A stretch of DNA of 64,000 bases from Ruegeria arenilitoris (lineage in GTDB: Bacteria > Pseudomonadota > Alphaproteobacteria > Rhodobacterales > Rhodobacteraceae): contig NZ_WQCA01000002.1 in assembly GCF_013032445.1 (NCBI RefSeq), positions 124,001 through 188,000 of the forward strand, written 5' to 3'. The notes under the pieces are model-generated. The model saw nothing but the letters and a program-made list of their open reading frames with translations. It had not been told where the DNA came from and did no database searches. Both the position numbers and the translations under genes were made by a program. Every line of letters begins with the position of its first letter. Positions within the stretch are counted from its first letter, which is position 1. Below, piece by piece: positions 26,413-35,067 of the stretch.

Positions 26413-26730
26413 CTACATCAGATCGTTCTCCACGTCCTCTGCTGAGATCCCAAGCGCATCCAGACCATTCTCAAGATGATCCGACAGGTGCGGCGTACCG
26501 ATCAGGTAGTCGGCACAGGGGGTCGAGGCCTCTGACTTGGCAGTTGCAATCGCTTCAGCCAGGTCCTCGGCGAAAAAGCTCTCGCGACCGATCCACATGA
26601 CAGCAACCAACTCGGCCTGCTCATCCTCGCCCATACGGTCGATGAAGGCGCGCAGCTCGCCCTCGGCGCGGTTCAGTTCGCGTCCCATCATGGCAACCTG
26701 AGCGATTTTTCTTGCCGAGATTTCCAACAT
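26413..26730 (-). CDS. DUF3775 domain small protein
   Basis: The 105-residue protein matches the DUF3775 pattern: an N-terminal MLEISARKIAQV stretch, an EDEQAELVAVMWIGR segment (about residues 35-50) and a helical C terminus ending NDLM. The start at 26730 is chosen over 26760 because a GAGGAG ribosome site lies just upstream. No enzymatic function is known for the family. It lies 226 bp downstream of the DUF1365 gene on the same strand. Confidence 0.78.
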   Translation of the reverse strand: MLEISARKIAQVAMMGRELNRAEGELRAFIDRMGEDEQAELVAVMWIGRESFFAEDLAEAIATAKSEASTPCADYLIGTPHLSDHLENGLDALGISAEDVENDLM

Positions 26731-26817
26731 GACCCAACTCCTCGTGTTCGCGGTTTCCATCCTAGCACAATCACTCTGAGGTGCCCGAGTCTTTGATCTT
26801 ACGCAAACAAAGACGCA

Positions 26818-27591
26818 TTAGGGTTCGCGGATGCGGGAAACCGGATGGTCCGGAACGGGGGCAGTGCGAAACGGGTGGAACCGCGCTTTTTTGACCCAAA
26901 GTTTCAACGCTTGCCACAAGATCAGAACAAACGCGCGGCGGGCACCGAACGGGCGGCGCAGCAACGACCATAGGATCGCGCCATCAGTCAGCGGCGCACG
27001 CGGCCCGGTCAGCGTTGCGATCAGCCCGCCACCCTTGCGCCCATAGTCGATCCACACGCCCACGCGATCCGGGCGATAGTCGAACCGGAAGGTGTAAGAC
27101 CCTTCGATCTTCTGAAATGGCGAGACATGCATCAGCTTATTCGCCTGGATCCGATCCGAGGGCTGGATTGGAGCGAAGTCGGGATTGTGGCAAAGATAGC
27201 TGTGGCGCGTACCGTATGTATTGGTGACCTCGGCCACCACCGCATACAGCTGCTCTTCCGCGTCAAAACAGAACCAGAAACTGACCGGGTTGAAGACATG
27301 GCCAAACACGCGCGGTTGAGTCAGCAGGGCAATGCGCGCTGGTTGGGTGACACCCATCTGGTCGAACTGCTCACGCAGCCAAGCGGCACCTCGCCCCTTT
27401 CCCGGCACTCCACCATGGTCGCGATCCCGCCAGTTGGTGACATTGGCCCGGTTCAGGGAAAACAACAGCGGGGTACCCGGTTGACCTTCAGGGTCCAGCA
27501 GAATGTAGTCGATGGAATAGCGAAAGGCGTTCTGAATATCCCCCTTCCGCCCGTGAAAGGTATGGCCCGCGATATGGTCGATCCTTTTCAC
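26818..27591 (-). CDS. DUF1365 domain protein, probable sigma-E regulon member
   Basis: This 257-residue protein has the DUF1365 family signature: early RHxGF-type patterns around HTFHGRKGD, NVTNWRDRDHG and a FGHVFNPVSFWFCFD block near residue 90. In Rhodobacter the adjacent gene to rpoE-chrR belongs to the RpoE regulon and is thought to help with membrane-lipid protection under singlet oxygen; here it is divergent from rpoE and has a sigma-E-like promoter at 27658-27687. The family is sometimes linked to cyclopropane fatty acid synthesis. The reaction is not known. Confidence 0.85.
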   Translation of the reverse strand: MKRIDHIAGHTFHGRKGDIQNAFRYSIDYILLDPEGQPGTPLLFSLNRANVTNWRDRDHGGVPGKGRGAAWLREQFDQMGVTQPARIALLTQPRVFGHVFNPVSFWFCFDAEEQLYAVVAEVTNTYGTRHSYLCHNPDFAPIQPSDRIQANKLMHVSPFQKIEGSYTFRFDYRPDRVGVWIDYGRKGGGLIATLTGPRAPLTDGAILWSLLRRPFGARRAFVLILWQALKLWVKKARFHPFRTAPVPDHPVSRIREP

Positions 27592-27657
27592 GCCGCATTC
27601 CTTGCTTTGCCTGTAAACCGTTCAACCGGCATTCTTTTCCCAAACTGTTCGCATCAG

Positions 27658-27687
27658 ATAATACGCAAACTAGCCCGACACGGATCA
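27658..27687 (-). promoter_or_regulatory. Sigma-E-type promoter toward DUF1365
   Basis: Reading on the minus strand, TGATCC (27687-27682) is followed by exactly 18 bases and TATTAT (27663-27658). The same pattern, TGATCC-N18-TATTGT, appears on the plus strand toward rpoE. TGATCC is the -35 element of Rhodobacter RpoE promoters. The two are therefore a divergent pair sharing one 76 bp region. Confidence 0.75.
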
Positions 27688-27703
27688 AAAACCGCAAACA
27701 AAG

Positions 27704-27733
27704 TGATCCGCCTTGGGCTATGCCGCGTATTGT
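27704..27733 (+). promoter_or_regulatory. Sigma-E-type promoter toward rpoE-chrR (autoregulatory)
   Basis: TGATCC (27704-27709), 18 bases, then TATTGT (27728-27733) on the plus strand. This predicts a transcript start near 27740 and a leader of about 95 bases before the chosen GTG start at 27837. A longer open frame starting at 27720 would begin inside this promoter, which argues against it. Confidence 0.75.
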
Positions 27734-27836
27734 GGTTATGTTTACCGAGATCGATACCGTGACCTTGGATGAACCGGTGGCCGAAAGGCCTGCACTCAAA
27801 CCTTGGCGCACAAAGAAACGCATCAGGGGCAAGCCG

Positions 27837-28394
27837 GTGAACAAAGCGGATGGCAGTTGCGAGACCAGAACTGAGTGGGTGAGCCACGTCAGGCGTATTC
27901 GGGACGCGCAGGATCAGGCGGCTTTTGCCGAACTGTTTCAGCACTTCGCGCCGCGGATCAAGGCGTTCCTGATTAAGTCGGGGTCTGACGCTGCGCTGGC
28001 CGAGGAATGTGCGCAAGAGGTGATGGCGACGTTGTGGCACAAGGCGCATCTGTTCGATCCTACCCGCGCGACCGTCGCCACATGGGTGTTCACGATCGCA
28101 CGGAACAAGCGCATCGACGTCCTGCGCAAACAACGCCGCCCCGAACCCGAGGACCTGGGATGGGGACCCGAGGCGGAACCGGAACAGGACAACGTGATCG
28201 CGCTGCAACAGGAAACCGCGCAGCTGCGCAACGCGATAGCAGCGTTGCCCGAGGCGCAAAGAGAACTGATCGAAAAGGCCTATTTCGGCGATCTGAGCCA
28301 CCGCGAGATTGCCTCTGCAACCGGATTGCCGCTGGGCACGATCAAATCACGAATACGGCTGGCGCTGGACCGCTTGCGCCACGCAATGAACTGA
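27837..28394 (+). CDS. rpoE: ECF sigma factor RpoE (singlet-oxygen response)
   Basis: The 185-residue protein is an ECF sigma factor. Region 2 covers DQAAFAELFQHFAPRI and ATWVFTIARNKRIDVLR (about residues 25-100) and region 4 covers ELIEKAYFGDLSHREIASATGLPLGTIKSRI (about 135-175, in part). It belongs to the ECF11-like, ChrR-controlled group, known to drive responses to singlet oxygen in Rhodobacter. The start is set at the GTG 27837, which has AGGGG seven bases before it and gives a length close to Rhodobacter RpoE; ATG codons at 27720 and 27738 are alternatives. The chrR gene follows after one base. Confidence 0.92.
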   Translation: MNKADGSCETRTEWVSHVRRIRDAQDQAAFAELFQHFAPRIKAFLIKSGSDAALAEECAQEVMATLWHKAHLFDPTRATVATWVFTIARNKRIDVLRKQRRPEPEDLGWGPEAEPEQDNVIALQQETAQLRNAIAALPEAQRELIEKAYFGDLSHREIASATGLPLGTIKSRIRLALDRLRHAMN

Positions 28395-28395
28395 G

Positions 28396-29055
28396 ATGAT
28401 GATGATGAGCAACGATATAAAACATCACCTGACAGACGACCTGCTGATGGCCTATGCCGCAGGGACTCTGCCTGAGGCGTTCGACCTGATGGTCGCTACG
28501 CATTTGTCCCTGTGTGACCACTGCCGTGCCCGCGCTGAGAGTTTCGAAGCGGTCGGTGGCTGCGTTTTGCAGGATCAGGACGCGACGGCGAGTATGAGCG
28601 ATAGTTCTCTGGCCGCGACCATGGCGCTGATCGCTCAGGGCGCGCCGGCTGCCAAACCGGCCCGTCCGGGATGTTCAGTTCTGCCCGCGCCTCTGCAGGA
28701 TTACGTGGGCGGAGGTGTGAATGACATCAAATGGCGGTCCATCGGAATGGGTGTGAAACAGGCGATCCTGCCGACTACACGTGAAGCCACCGCGCGCCTT
28801 CTGTTCATCCCGGCCGGTGCAGCCGTGCCCGATCACAGCCACAATGGCATCGAACTGACGATGGTGTTGCAGGGGGCCTTTTCGGATGAGGTCGATCACT
28901 TTGCCCGCGGCGATGTTGAGATCGCGGATGAAGACCTGCACCACACGCCGACGGCTGATATCTCGGAAGATTGCATCTGTCTGGCTGTCACAGATGCGCC
29001 ACTAAAGTTCAACAAACTAATGCCACGTCTGTTCCAGCCTTTCCTTCGTATCTGA
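28396..29055 (+). CDS. chrR: Zinc-binding anti-sigma factor ChrR
   Basis: The 219-residue protein has the ZAS anti-sigma domain at the N terminus (HLTDDLLMAYAAGTLP, then THLSLCDHC with the HxxxCxxC zinc site at about residues 36-44) and a cupin domain at the C terminus (HSHNGIELTMVLQGAF near residue 150, HxH-type metal ligands). In Rhodobacter the ZAS part holds RpoE and the cupin is needed for release on singlet oxygen. The gene opens with four consecutive ATG codons (28396-28407), so the exact start is ambiguous; it sits 1 bp after the rpoE stop. Confidence 0.93.
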   Translation: MMMMSNDIKHHLTDDLLMAYAAGTLPEAFDLMVATHLSLCDHCRARAESFEAVGGCVLQDQDATASMSDSSLAATMALIAQGAPAAKPARPGCSVLPAPLQDYVGGGVNDIKWRSIGMGVKQAILPTTREATARLLFIPAGAAVPDHSHNGIELTMVLQGAFSDEVDHFARGDVEIADEDLHHTPTADISEDCICLAVTDAPLKFNKLMPRLFQPFLRI

Positions 29056-29102
29056 GGAATCTGGGTGGTACGTTAACCCCACAGTTGGCTTGGGAGGTGA
29101 TC

Positions 29103-29507
29103 ATGAAAACGCGTTTGATCCTGAGTATCGTCTTTGCAGGTTTTGCCTGCACCGCCTGGGCGCAACGCGCCGCTGAGGTCAAATTCGAACCCGGCAATTT
29201 CGGTACGATGGTCAGCGGCACCATCACTGGTGACGAGTATTTTGACTACAACCTCGGTGCGAGTGCCGGTCAGGAAATGTTTGCAGACCTTCAACTCAGC
29301 GACACCAACGGCAATGGCGTGATCTACTTTAACATTCTGCCACCGGGCAGCGATGGGGTTGCAATATACAACGGCTCGATCAACGGCAACACCGCTCGGA
29401 TCAACCTGCCCGAGGACGGAGATTACACGATCCGCGTCTACCTGATGGGCAACGACCGGGATACCGGCAAGACGGTCGGCTACAATCTGGACCTCTCGAT
29501 CCAGTAG
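29103..29507 (+). CDS. Exported small protein, possibly lysozyme-inhibitor (PliG)-like
   Basis: The 134-residue protein has a signal peptide (LILSIVFAGFACTAWAQ, cleavage after AWA or AWAQ). The mature part has a beta-rich pattern GTITGDEYFDYNLGASAGQ and PEDGDYTIRVYLMGND followed by YNLDLSI, which resembles inhibitors of g-type lysozyme (PliG, E. coli YcgK) in arrangement. This is pattern recognition only. The ribosome site GGGAGGTGATC before the ATG is nearly complementary to the 16S tail. It follows chrR by 47 bp and might belong to the sigma-E unit. Confidence 0.75.
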   Translation: MKTRLILSIVFAGFACTAWAQRAAEVKFEPGNFGTMVSGTITGDEYFDYNLGASAGQEMFADLQLSDTNGNGVIYFNILPPGSDGVAIYNGSINGNTARINLPEDGDYTIRVYLMGNDRDTGKTVGYNLDLSIQ

Positions 29508-29510
29508 GGT

Positions 29511-30740
29511 TCAGCCCTCGGACTTGCCCAACGGCACCACATTGGTGTGATCGTCCGGTGCAAGCTCCTCAAAATCGAAGTTGTCCAACCGCTGCGCCCG
29601 CCGCCCGGCTTTTTCCGCGCTGATCTTGATTTCCGAAATATCCTTGGCCGCCTGTCCAAAATGACGGTCTAGGTTCGATACGCGGTCGCCCAGACGCTCT
29701 ACATCCTTGTGCAGCATCCCCAATTCCTTGCGGATGGCACCCGCCTGTTCCCGCATCCGCGCGTCTTTCAGGATCGCGCGCATCGTGTTCAGAGTCGCCA
29801 TGCAGGTGGTGGGCGAAACGATCCAGACACGTTTGCTGAAACTCTCCTGCACCAGCTCGGGAAACTTGGCGTGCAGTTCGGCATAGACCGCCTCGGACGG
29901 CAGGAACATCAGCGCGCCATCGGCGGTTTCGCCGTCCAGAATGTACTTCTCGGCAATATCGTTGATGTGCTTGCGCACCGTGCTGCGGAACATTTGCACG
30001 GCTGCTTTCAGCTCGGCGTCATTTGTCGAGCCGATCAACGCCTCATAAGCCTCCAAGGGAAACTTGCTGTCGATCACGATCGGCCCCGGCGGGTTCGGCA
30101 GGTTGATCAGACAATCCGCGCGCCGCCCGTTCGACAGCGTTGCCTGCAACCGAAAACTGTCCGAGGGCAGCGCCTTTGAGACGATGTCGTTCAGCTGAAT
30201 CTCACCAAATGCGCCGCGGGTCTGTTTGTTCGAGAGGATATCCTGCAGCGACAGCACATCGCCCGACAGTTTGGTGATATTGTCCTGCGCCTTGTCGATG
30301 GCCGCCAGCCGTTCCTGCAACTGGGTCAGCGAGGTCGCGGTCTGTTCCGACGAGCCATGCAGCGATTCCTTCATCCGTTCCTGCATCTCGGCCAGCGCGC
30401 GCGTCGATTTCATCGCGTTGTCTGCCAACCGATCATTCATCTGCTGCTGCACCGAGGACAGACGTGATTCCACCGTCTGGATCACCTGCACCTGCGCATT
30501 TGCCTGTGTGTCCGAGACATGCTGCAAGCCGCCGCGCAGTTGCTCCTGCCCCTGTCCCAACTGCTGCACGTGCTGGCCCAGATGCGCCATCTGCCGTGCC
30601 AGTGGTTCCGCCATGCGGGCCGAGCGTTGCGCTGCCCGCATGGACATAAACAGCAGCAACAGAATCAGCGCGACAACGCCCCCCGCAATCAGGATCACGG
30701 GGTCATTCAATGCAACTTGGGTGCCAGCAATCTCGATCAT
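29511..30740 (-). CDS. rmuC: DNA recombination protein RmuC
   Basis: The 409-residue protein has one N-terminal membrane helix (VILIAGGVVALILLLLFMSM, residues 15-34), a long coiled coil (about 40-170), and the RmuC nuclease-like domain with GAFGEIQLNDIV (about 180) and VIDSKFPLEAYE (about 225). RmuC limits inversions at short inverted repeats and is linked to DNA breakage processing. It is convergent with the small exported protein gene and 52 bp downstream of mutL on the same strand, so repair genes are paired. Confidence 0.93.
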   Translation of the reverse strand: MIEIAGTQVALNDPVILIAGGVVALILLLLFMSMRAAQRSARMAEPLARQMAHLGQHVQQLGQGQEQLRGGLQHVSDTQANAQVQVIQTVESRLSSVQQQMNDRLADNAMKSTRALAEMQERMKESLHGSSEQTATSLTQLQERLAAIDKAQDNITKLSGDVLSLQDILSNKQTRGAFGEIQLNDIVSKALPSDSFRLQATLSNGRRADCLINLPNPPGPIVIDSKFPLEAYEALIGSTNDAELKAAVQMFRSTVRKHINDIAEKYILDGETADGALMFLPSEAVYAELHAKFPELVQESFSKRVWIVSPTTCMATLNTMRAILKDARMREQAGAIRKELGMLHKDVERLGDRVSNLDRHFGQAAKDISEIKISAEKAGRRAQRLDNFDFEELAPDDHTNVVPLGKSEG

Positions 30741-30792
30741 GTCGCCTCGGATGTTCTTGTTTTATTCTTCATAACCCGACAGCGTTGCCGGA

Positions 30793-32652
30793 TCAACTGC
30801 GGCCGAACAGACGCTCGATATCGCTCAGCTTCAATTCCACATATGTCGGTCGCCCGTGGTTACACTGGCCGGAATGGGACGTTGCTTCCATCTCACGCAA
30901 CAGGGCGTTCATCTCCTCGGCCCGCATCCGGCGTCCCGACCGAACCGAGCCATGGCAGGCCACCCGGCTGAGGATCGCCTCGATCCGTGCCTGCACCGTC
31001 TGGCTTTCGCCCTGATCGGCCAGTTCGTCTAGAATATCCAATATCATCGCGCGAGCATCGACCTCACCCAGAATCGCCGGGGTTTCGCGCACGGCGATAG
31101 CACCGCCGCCGAAGGGTTCCAGCGTAAGACCAAGGCGTGACAGGTCGTCGGCCACGGCCATCAGGCGTGCGCAGTCACCTTCGGAAAGCTCGACAATCTC
31201 GGGGATTAGCAGCGCCTGTGCGGCGACGCCGTTCTCGGCCATCTGGGTTTTCAGCTTTTCATAGACCAGCCGTTCATGCGCCGCGTGTTGGTCGACAATC
31301 ACCATGCCATCAGCGGTCTGGGCGATGATGTAATTCTCATGCACCTGTCCCCGCGCAGCACCCAAAGGCAAGTCCTGCGGTGCAGGCTCTTCCATTGCGA
31401 CCGGAGCCACCGGAGCAGGGTCAACTACGCTGCCGCTGTAATCCCGGGACAGCTCCGCAAAACCCGGAGCCTGCGCCTGATAGGCCACCTGACGGGCCGC
31501 AAGTGAGGGCCGATCCATCTGATACACCCGCGCCGGGGCAGGTTGCGCCGGTTCAAGCCGCATCGCGCCAAGCGTTGCATTGGCCACGGTGGTCGAGGCT
31601 CGGTGCCCCGCTTCGGCCAGCGCATGCCGCAGGGCCGAAACGATCAGCCCCCGCGCAACGCCCGGATCACGAAACCGGACCTCGGATTTTGCAGGGTGGA
31701 CGTTCACATCCACCAGCGTCGGGTCGCAATCGATAAACAGCGCCGCCGCCGGGTGGCGATCGCGGCTAAGAAAATCGAAATATGCCGCCCGCAATGCACC
31801 GATCAGCATCTTGTCCCGCACGGGGCGACCATTGACGAACAGGTACTGCGCCACAGCTGCACCACGGGAATAGGTCGGCAGGGCGGCATAGCCATAGAGC
31901 CGGATGCCTTCGCGTGTGGCGTCGATCTGCAGCGCGTTCTCGGCAAACTCGCGCCCGATCACGCGGGCCAGACGGGCGTGCAGCGCGTCGAACAGATCGC
32001 CGTTTTCACGGTCAGCGCGGAAGGTTACGCGCCCCTCGCCTCCACCAGAAACATCACGCAGGGAAAAGGTGATGGCGGGCTCGGCCATGGCGAGGCGTTT
32101 CACCGTGTCACCAATCGCCTGAGCCTCAGCCCGATCGGTGCGCATGAATTTCAACCGCGCGGGCGTGGCAAAAAACAAATCGCGCAGTTCCACCACTGTG
32201 CCTGTGCGCAGGGCGGCGGGTTTCACCGCCTCCATCTTGCCGCCTGCCACGTGAATTTGTGCCGCATCCGCGCCCGGCACCCGGCTGGTGATGGTCAGCC
32301 GCCCGACAGCGCCCAGCGACGGCAGCGCCTCACCCCTGAACCCGAAAGTGTGGATGTTCAGCAGATCCGAGCCGTCAATTTTCGAGGTCGCATGGCGCGA
32401 CAGGGCCAGCGGCAGGTCTTGTGCCGAAATTCCACAGCCATCGTCGGTGACGCGAATCAGCGTCTTGCCACCATCGGCGATATCTATGGCGATGCGTGTC
32501 GCACCGGCATCGATGGCATTTTCCACCAACTCCTTGACGGCCGAAGCCGGACGTTCAACCACCTCGCCCGCAGCGATCCGGTTGATCGCAGCATCATCAA
32601 GCTGCCGGATAACGGGTGGGATTTCGCTGATATTGGGGTGTGTCTGCGCCAT
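30793..32652 (-). CDS. mutL: DNA mismatch repair protein MutL
   Basis: The 619-residue protein has a GHKL ATPase domain: [26 protein letters not shown] (residues about 23-48, in part), DDGCGI (about 75) and GFRGEAL (about 104). The C-terminal dimerisation domain (from about 430) includes [20 protein letters not shown]-type sequence and [12 protein letters not shown], with an acidic cluster but no clear DQHA endonuclease motif (reads DQHAAHERL, so the first part is present). MutL couples MutS recognition to strand removal. The start is taken at 32652 rather than 32673. Confidence 0.95.
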   Translation of the reverse strand: MAQTHPNISEIPPVIRQLDDAAINRIAAGEVVERPASAVKELVENAIDAGATRIAIDIADGGKTLIRVTDDGCGISAQDLPLALSRHATSKIDGSDLLNIHTFGFRGEALPSLGAVGRLTITSRVPGADAAQIHVAGGKMEAVKPAALRTGTVVELRDLFFATPARLKFMRTDRAEAQAIGDTVKRLAMAEPAITFSLRDVSGGGEGRVTFRADRENGDLFDALHARLARVIGREFAENALQIDATREGIRLYGYAALPTYSRGAAVAQYLFVNGRPVRDKMLIGALRAAYFDFLSRDRHPAAALFIDCDPTLVDVNVHPAKSEVRFRDPGVARGLIVSALRHALAEAGHRASTTVANATLGAMRLEPAQPAPARVYQMDRPSLAARQVAYQAQAPGFAELSRDYSGSVVDPAPVAPVAMEEPAPQDLPLGAARGQVHENYIIAQTADGMVIVDQHAAHERLVYEKLKTQMAENGVAAQALLIPEIVELSEGDCARLMAVADDLSRLGLTLEPFGGGAIAVRETPAILGEVDARAMILDILDELADQGESQTVQARIEAILSRVACHGSVRSGRRMRAEEMNALLREMEATSHSGQCNHGRPTYVELKLSDIERLFGRS

Positions 32653-32722
32653 ACCACCAGACCTAGCACACACGCGTACGATTCTGCCACTGGTTTGGAT
32701 GTATCAATTTTGCAGGAGGGGG

Positions 32723-32785
32723 CGTTCGAACAATCGCACCGTACCGATGTAACAGACGGTGAACCGGATCGCGATTGTCCGAACG
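32723..32785. repeat. Interrupted inverted repeat upstream of mutL
   Basis: Arms of 15 bp (32723-32737 and 32771-32785) match with one mismatch (14 of 15), and a second inverted repeat CACCGT/ACGGTG (32737-32742 and 32756-32761) sits inside. Together they can form a long branched or stacked hairpin of 63 bases between the metal transporter operon end (32933) and mutL. There is no T tract next to it. It could end the transporter transcript or mark a degenerate repetitive element; its role is unknown. Confidence 0.6.
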
Positions 32786-32932
32786 GTCCAAGGTGAGTGG
32801 TGGTCTTCCAGTAAATTCAATCGAGTTGGTAGCACGATTGGTAACATGAAGATCATTAACTCTGCCAACAGAGTATTTCTGAGCAGATTCCAGCCGACCG
32901 GTCGCAGACAGGGGTGGCGGGAACACGCCGTG

Positions 32933-33862
32933 TCAAGAGGCCTGGGGCGCTCCGGCGCGGGTTCTACACGGGCCCCACAGCGCTGCGGCGGCCAGGATCA
33001 GGCCCGACATAGTGGCGATCATGCCTGCCGCGCTGACAGCGTCCGCCCCGCCCAGCCACAGCGGCCCATATCCCGCCAGCACATAGCCTGAAATCGCTGA
33101 AACGCTGGCAAAGACAACGCTCCACGCGATCTGGGTTTCCAACCGGTTGGTCATCATGCGCGCGGCCGCAGGCGGGCAGATAAACATGGCGATCACGATG
33201 ATCGACCCCACCGCGTCAAAGGCCGCCACGGCAGAGATCGCCGCAACGATCACCAGAGCCATGCCCAGCGTACCGGTGCGAATGCCGATGGTGCGGGCAA
33301 AACCTTCGTCAAATGTGGAAATCTTCAATGGGCGCCAGAACAGCCAGATGAACAGAACCACTCCGGCCAGCGTGAAAGTAATGCGCGGCAGTTCCGGCGG
33401 CAACCCGGCCAAGGCCGTCAGGTCCAGCAAGGATGACCACCCCACCGCATCCAACCAGATCAGGCTTTCCAGATTGCCGTAAAGCGCATGTTCCACGTCC
33501 AGATGCACGGTAGAAGTGTCAGTCTGTTCCAGCAACAGCACACCGCCTGCGAACATGGTGGTGAACACCACCCCCATCGCGGCGCCGGGTTCGATCTGGC
33601 CCAGTCGCCGGATCGCCTCGATCATCACTACGGCCACAATCGACGCACCCGCCGCGCCCAGCATCATCGGCCAGGTCGAAATGGCTCCGGTCAGGATAAA
33701 GGCCACCACGATGCCAGGCAGCACCACATGGCTGATCGCATCGCCGATCAGGGCCTGTTTGCGCAGCACGAGAAAATTGCCCGGCAGCGCGCAGGCAATG
33801 GCCGCAAAGGTGCCGATCAGCAAAGGCGTTAGCGACAGGGGAACAAATTCTTCACCGCTCAT
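32933..33862 (-). CDS. sitD: Metal ABC transporter permease (ZnuB/MntB family)
   Basis: The 309-residue protein is an ABC-3 permease with about eight hydrophobic helices; the SxxDAISHVVLPG type segment near residue 40 (GDAISHVVLPGIVV) and a EGFARTIGIRTG pattern near 185 are typical. It would carry a divalent metal across the inner membrane. It is the last gene of the four-gene operon and overlaps the other permease by 4 bp. Confidence 0.88.
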   Translation of the reverse strand: MSGEEFVPLSLTPLLIGTFAAIACALPGNFLVLRKQALIGDAISHVVLPGIVVAFILTGAISTWPMMLGAAGASIVAVVMIEAIRRLGQIEPGAAMGVVFTTMFAGGVLLLEQTDTSTVHLDVEHALYGNLESLIWLDAVGWSSLLDLTALAGLPPELPRITFTLAGVVLFIWLFWRPLKISTFDEGFARTIGIRTGTLGMALVIVAAISAVAAFDAVGSIIVIAMFICPPAAARMMTNRLETQIAWSVVFASVSAISGYVLAGYGPLWLGGADAVSAAGMIATMSGLILAAAALWGPCRTRAGAPQAS

Positions 33863-35064
33863 GAGGGTACCCCCTGCGGGCCGCCGATCTGGCGGTCGAT
33901 CTCGGCGATCTGGTCGCGGGTCAGAACAGTTTCGATGTCGCGCAACCCGTCATAGAGCGCCGCGGTCGCCTCATGCGCCTGATCGGCGCGGACGACCTCC
34001 CACCGTTTTTCGTCGCGCAGGGCTTTGGCGGCGCGGGCCTTACCAGCCTCGGTGGCGACACCATCGGCACGGGCCAGCCCAGCGCGTTTCAACAGGCGCA
34101 GGGTCAGCGGTTCATAGATTTTCTGGTCTTGCGCCAGCGCCAGCAGACCTTGACGGATGTGGACACGGCGCTGAAACCGTAGATGTTTCAGCACCGCCGC
34201 CAGAACACCCCGGACTGGGGCCAATAGCAAGGACAGGGCAAAGAAGCCAAAGCTGACCAGCACGATGATCGGACCCGTAGGCAGGTTTGGAGCCGAGGCC
34301 GACAGCGCCGCCCCCAGATACCCAGCCAGACCGCCTGCCAGACCGGCCAGCAGCACCACTCGGTCAGACCGTTCCGTCCAGAACCGGGCCGTGACGGCGG
34401 GGATAATCAGCAGCGCCACGATCAGGATCAGCCCAACGATCTTGAGGCCAACCACGGTGACAGCCATCACCAACCCCATCATCGCCAGATCAATGCGATG
34501 CACAGGTAACCCGCGCGCCGCGGCATATTCCGGATCGAAGGCCACCATGGTCATCGGGCGCCGGATGATCATCACCAGCGCCAGCGTCGCCGCCCCGCCA
34601 ATCGCGATGATCAGCGCATCGGCCCAGAGCATTCCGGCGGTTGAGCCCAGCAGGAACCCTTCAAGTCCTGCCTGACGTCCAACGCCCATGGTCTGGATGA
34701 TAGTCAGCAGAACAATGCCAAAGCCGAAGAACACCGACAGGACCGCTCCGATGGCTGCATCCTCGGCCAAACGCGTGCGGCGAGTCAGCCAGTTCATGCA
34801 CAGCAGGCCAATCCAGGCCGAGATCGCCGACCCGGCCAACAAGCCAATCAGATTGCGGCCATCGCCGCCAAAGGCAACCAAAACCATGAAAGCAAGGCAC
34901 ACGCCCGGCAGTGTCGCATGGCTGATCGCATCGCTGACCAGAGCGCGCTTGCGCAGAAACAGGAAGGTGCCTGTGACCCCGGCAGAGACACCCAGCAAGG
35001 TCGCACCGATGGCGACCAGCGTGGCGTTATAGCCAAGCTGCAGGGTCAGAGCGTCCCAAAGCAT
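33859..35064 (-). CDS. sitC: Metal ABC transporter permease with C-terminal regulator-like domain
   Basis: The 401-residue protein has an ABC-3 permease core (about residues 1-290; LVSDAISHATLPGVCLAF near 40, PEYAAARGLPVHRIDL near 175). The C-terminal 110 residues (from about 290) are soluble and resemble a winged-helix/iron-dependent-repressor type region (LTLRLLKRAGLARADGVATEAGKARAAKALRDEKRWEVV, seen in part). Such extensions occur in some MntC/SitC permeases. Its function might be metal sensing at the cytoplasmic face; this is inference. It sits between the ATPase and the second permease. Confidence 0.87.
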   Translation of the reverse strand: MLWDALTLQLGYNATLVAIGATLLGVSAGVTGTFLFLRKRALVSDAISHATLPGVCLAFMVLVAFGGDGRNLIGLLAGSAISAWIGLLCMNWLTRRTRLAEDAAIGAVLSVFFGFGIVLLTIIQTMGVGRQAGLEGFLLGSTAGMLWADALIIAIGGAATLALVMIIRRPMTMVAFDPEYAAARGLPVHRIDLAMMGLVMAVTVVGLKIVGLILIVALLIIPAVTARFWTERSDRVVLLAGLAGGLAGYLGAALSASAPNLPTGPIIVLVSFGFFALSLLLAPVRGVLAAVLKHLRFQRRVHIRQGLLALAQDQKIYEPLTLRLLKRAGLARADGVATEAGKARAAKALRDEKRWEVVRADQAHEATAALYDGLRDIETVLTRDQIAEIDRQIGGPQGVPS

Positions 35065-35067
35065 GGA

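Noticed and set aside
27720-27836. The longer rpoE frame starting at ATG 27720 or 27738
   Set aside because: It would begin inside or directly at the predicted sigma-E promoter, and the GTG at 27837 has a better ribosome site and gives the usual RpoE length.
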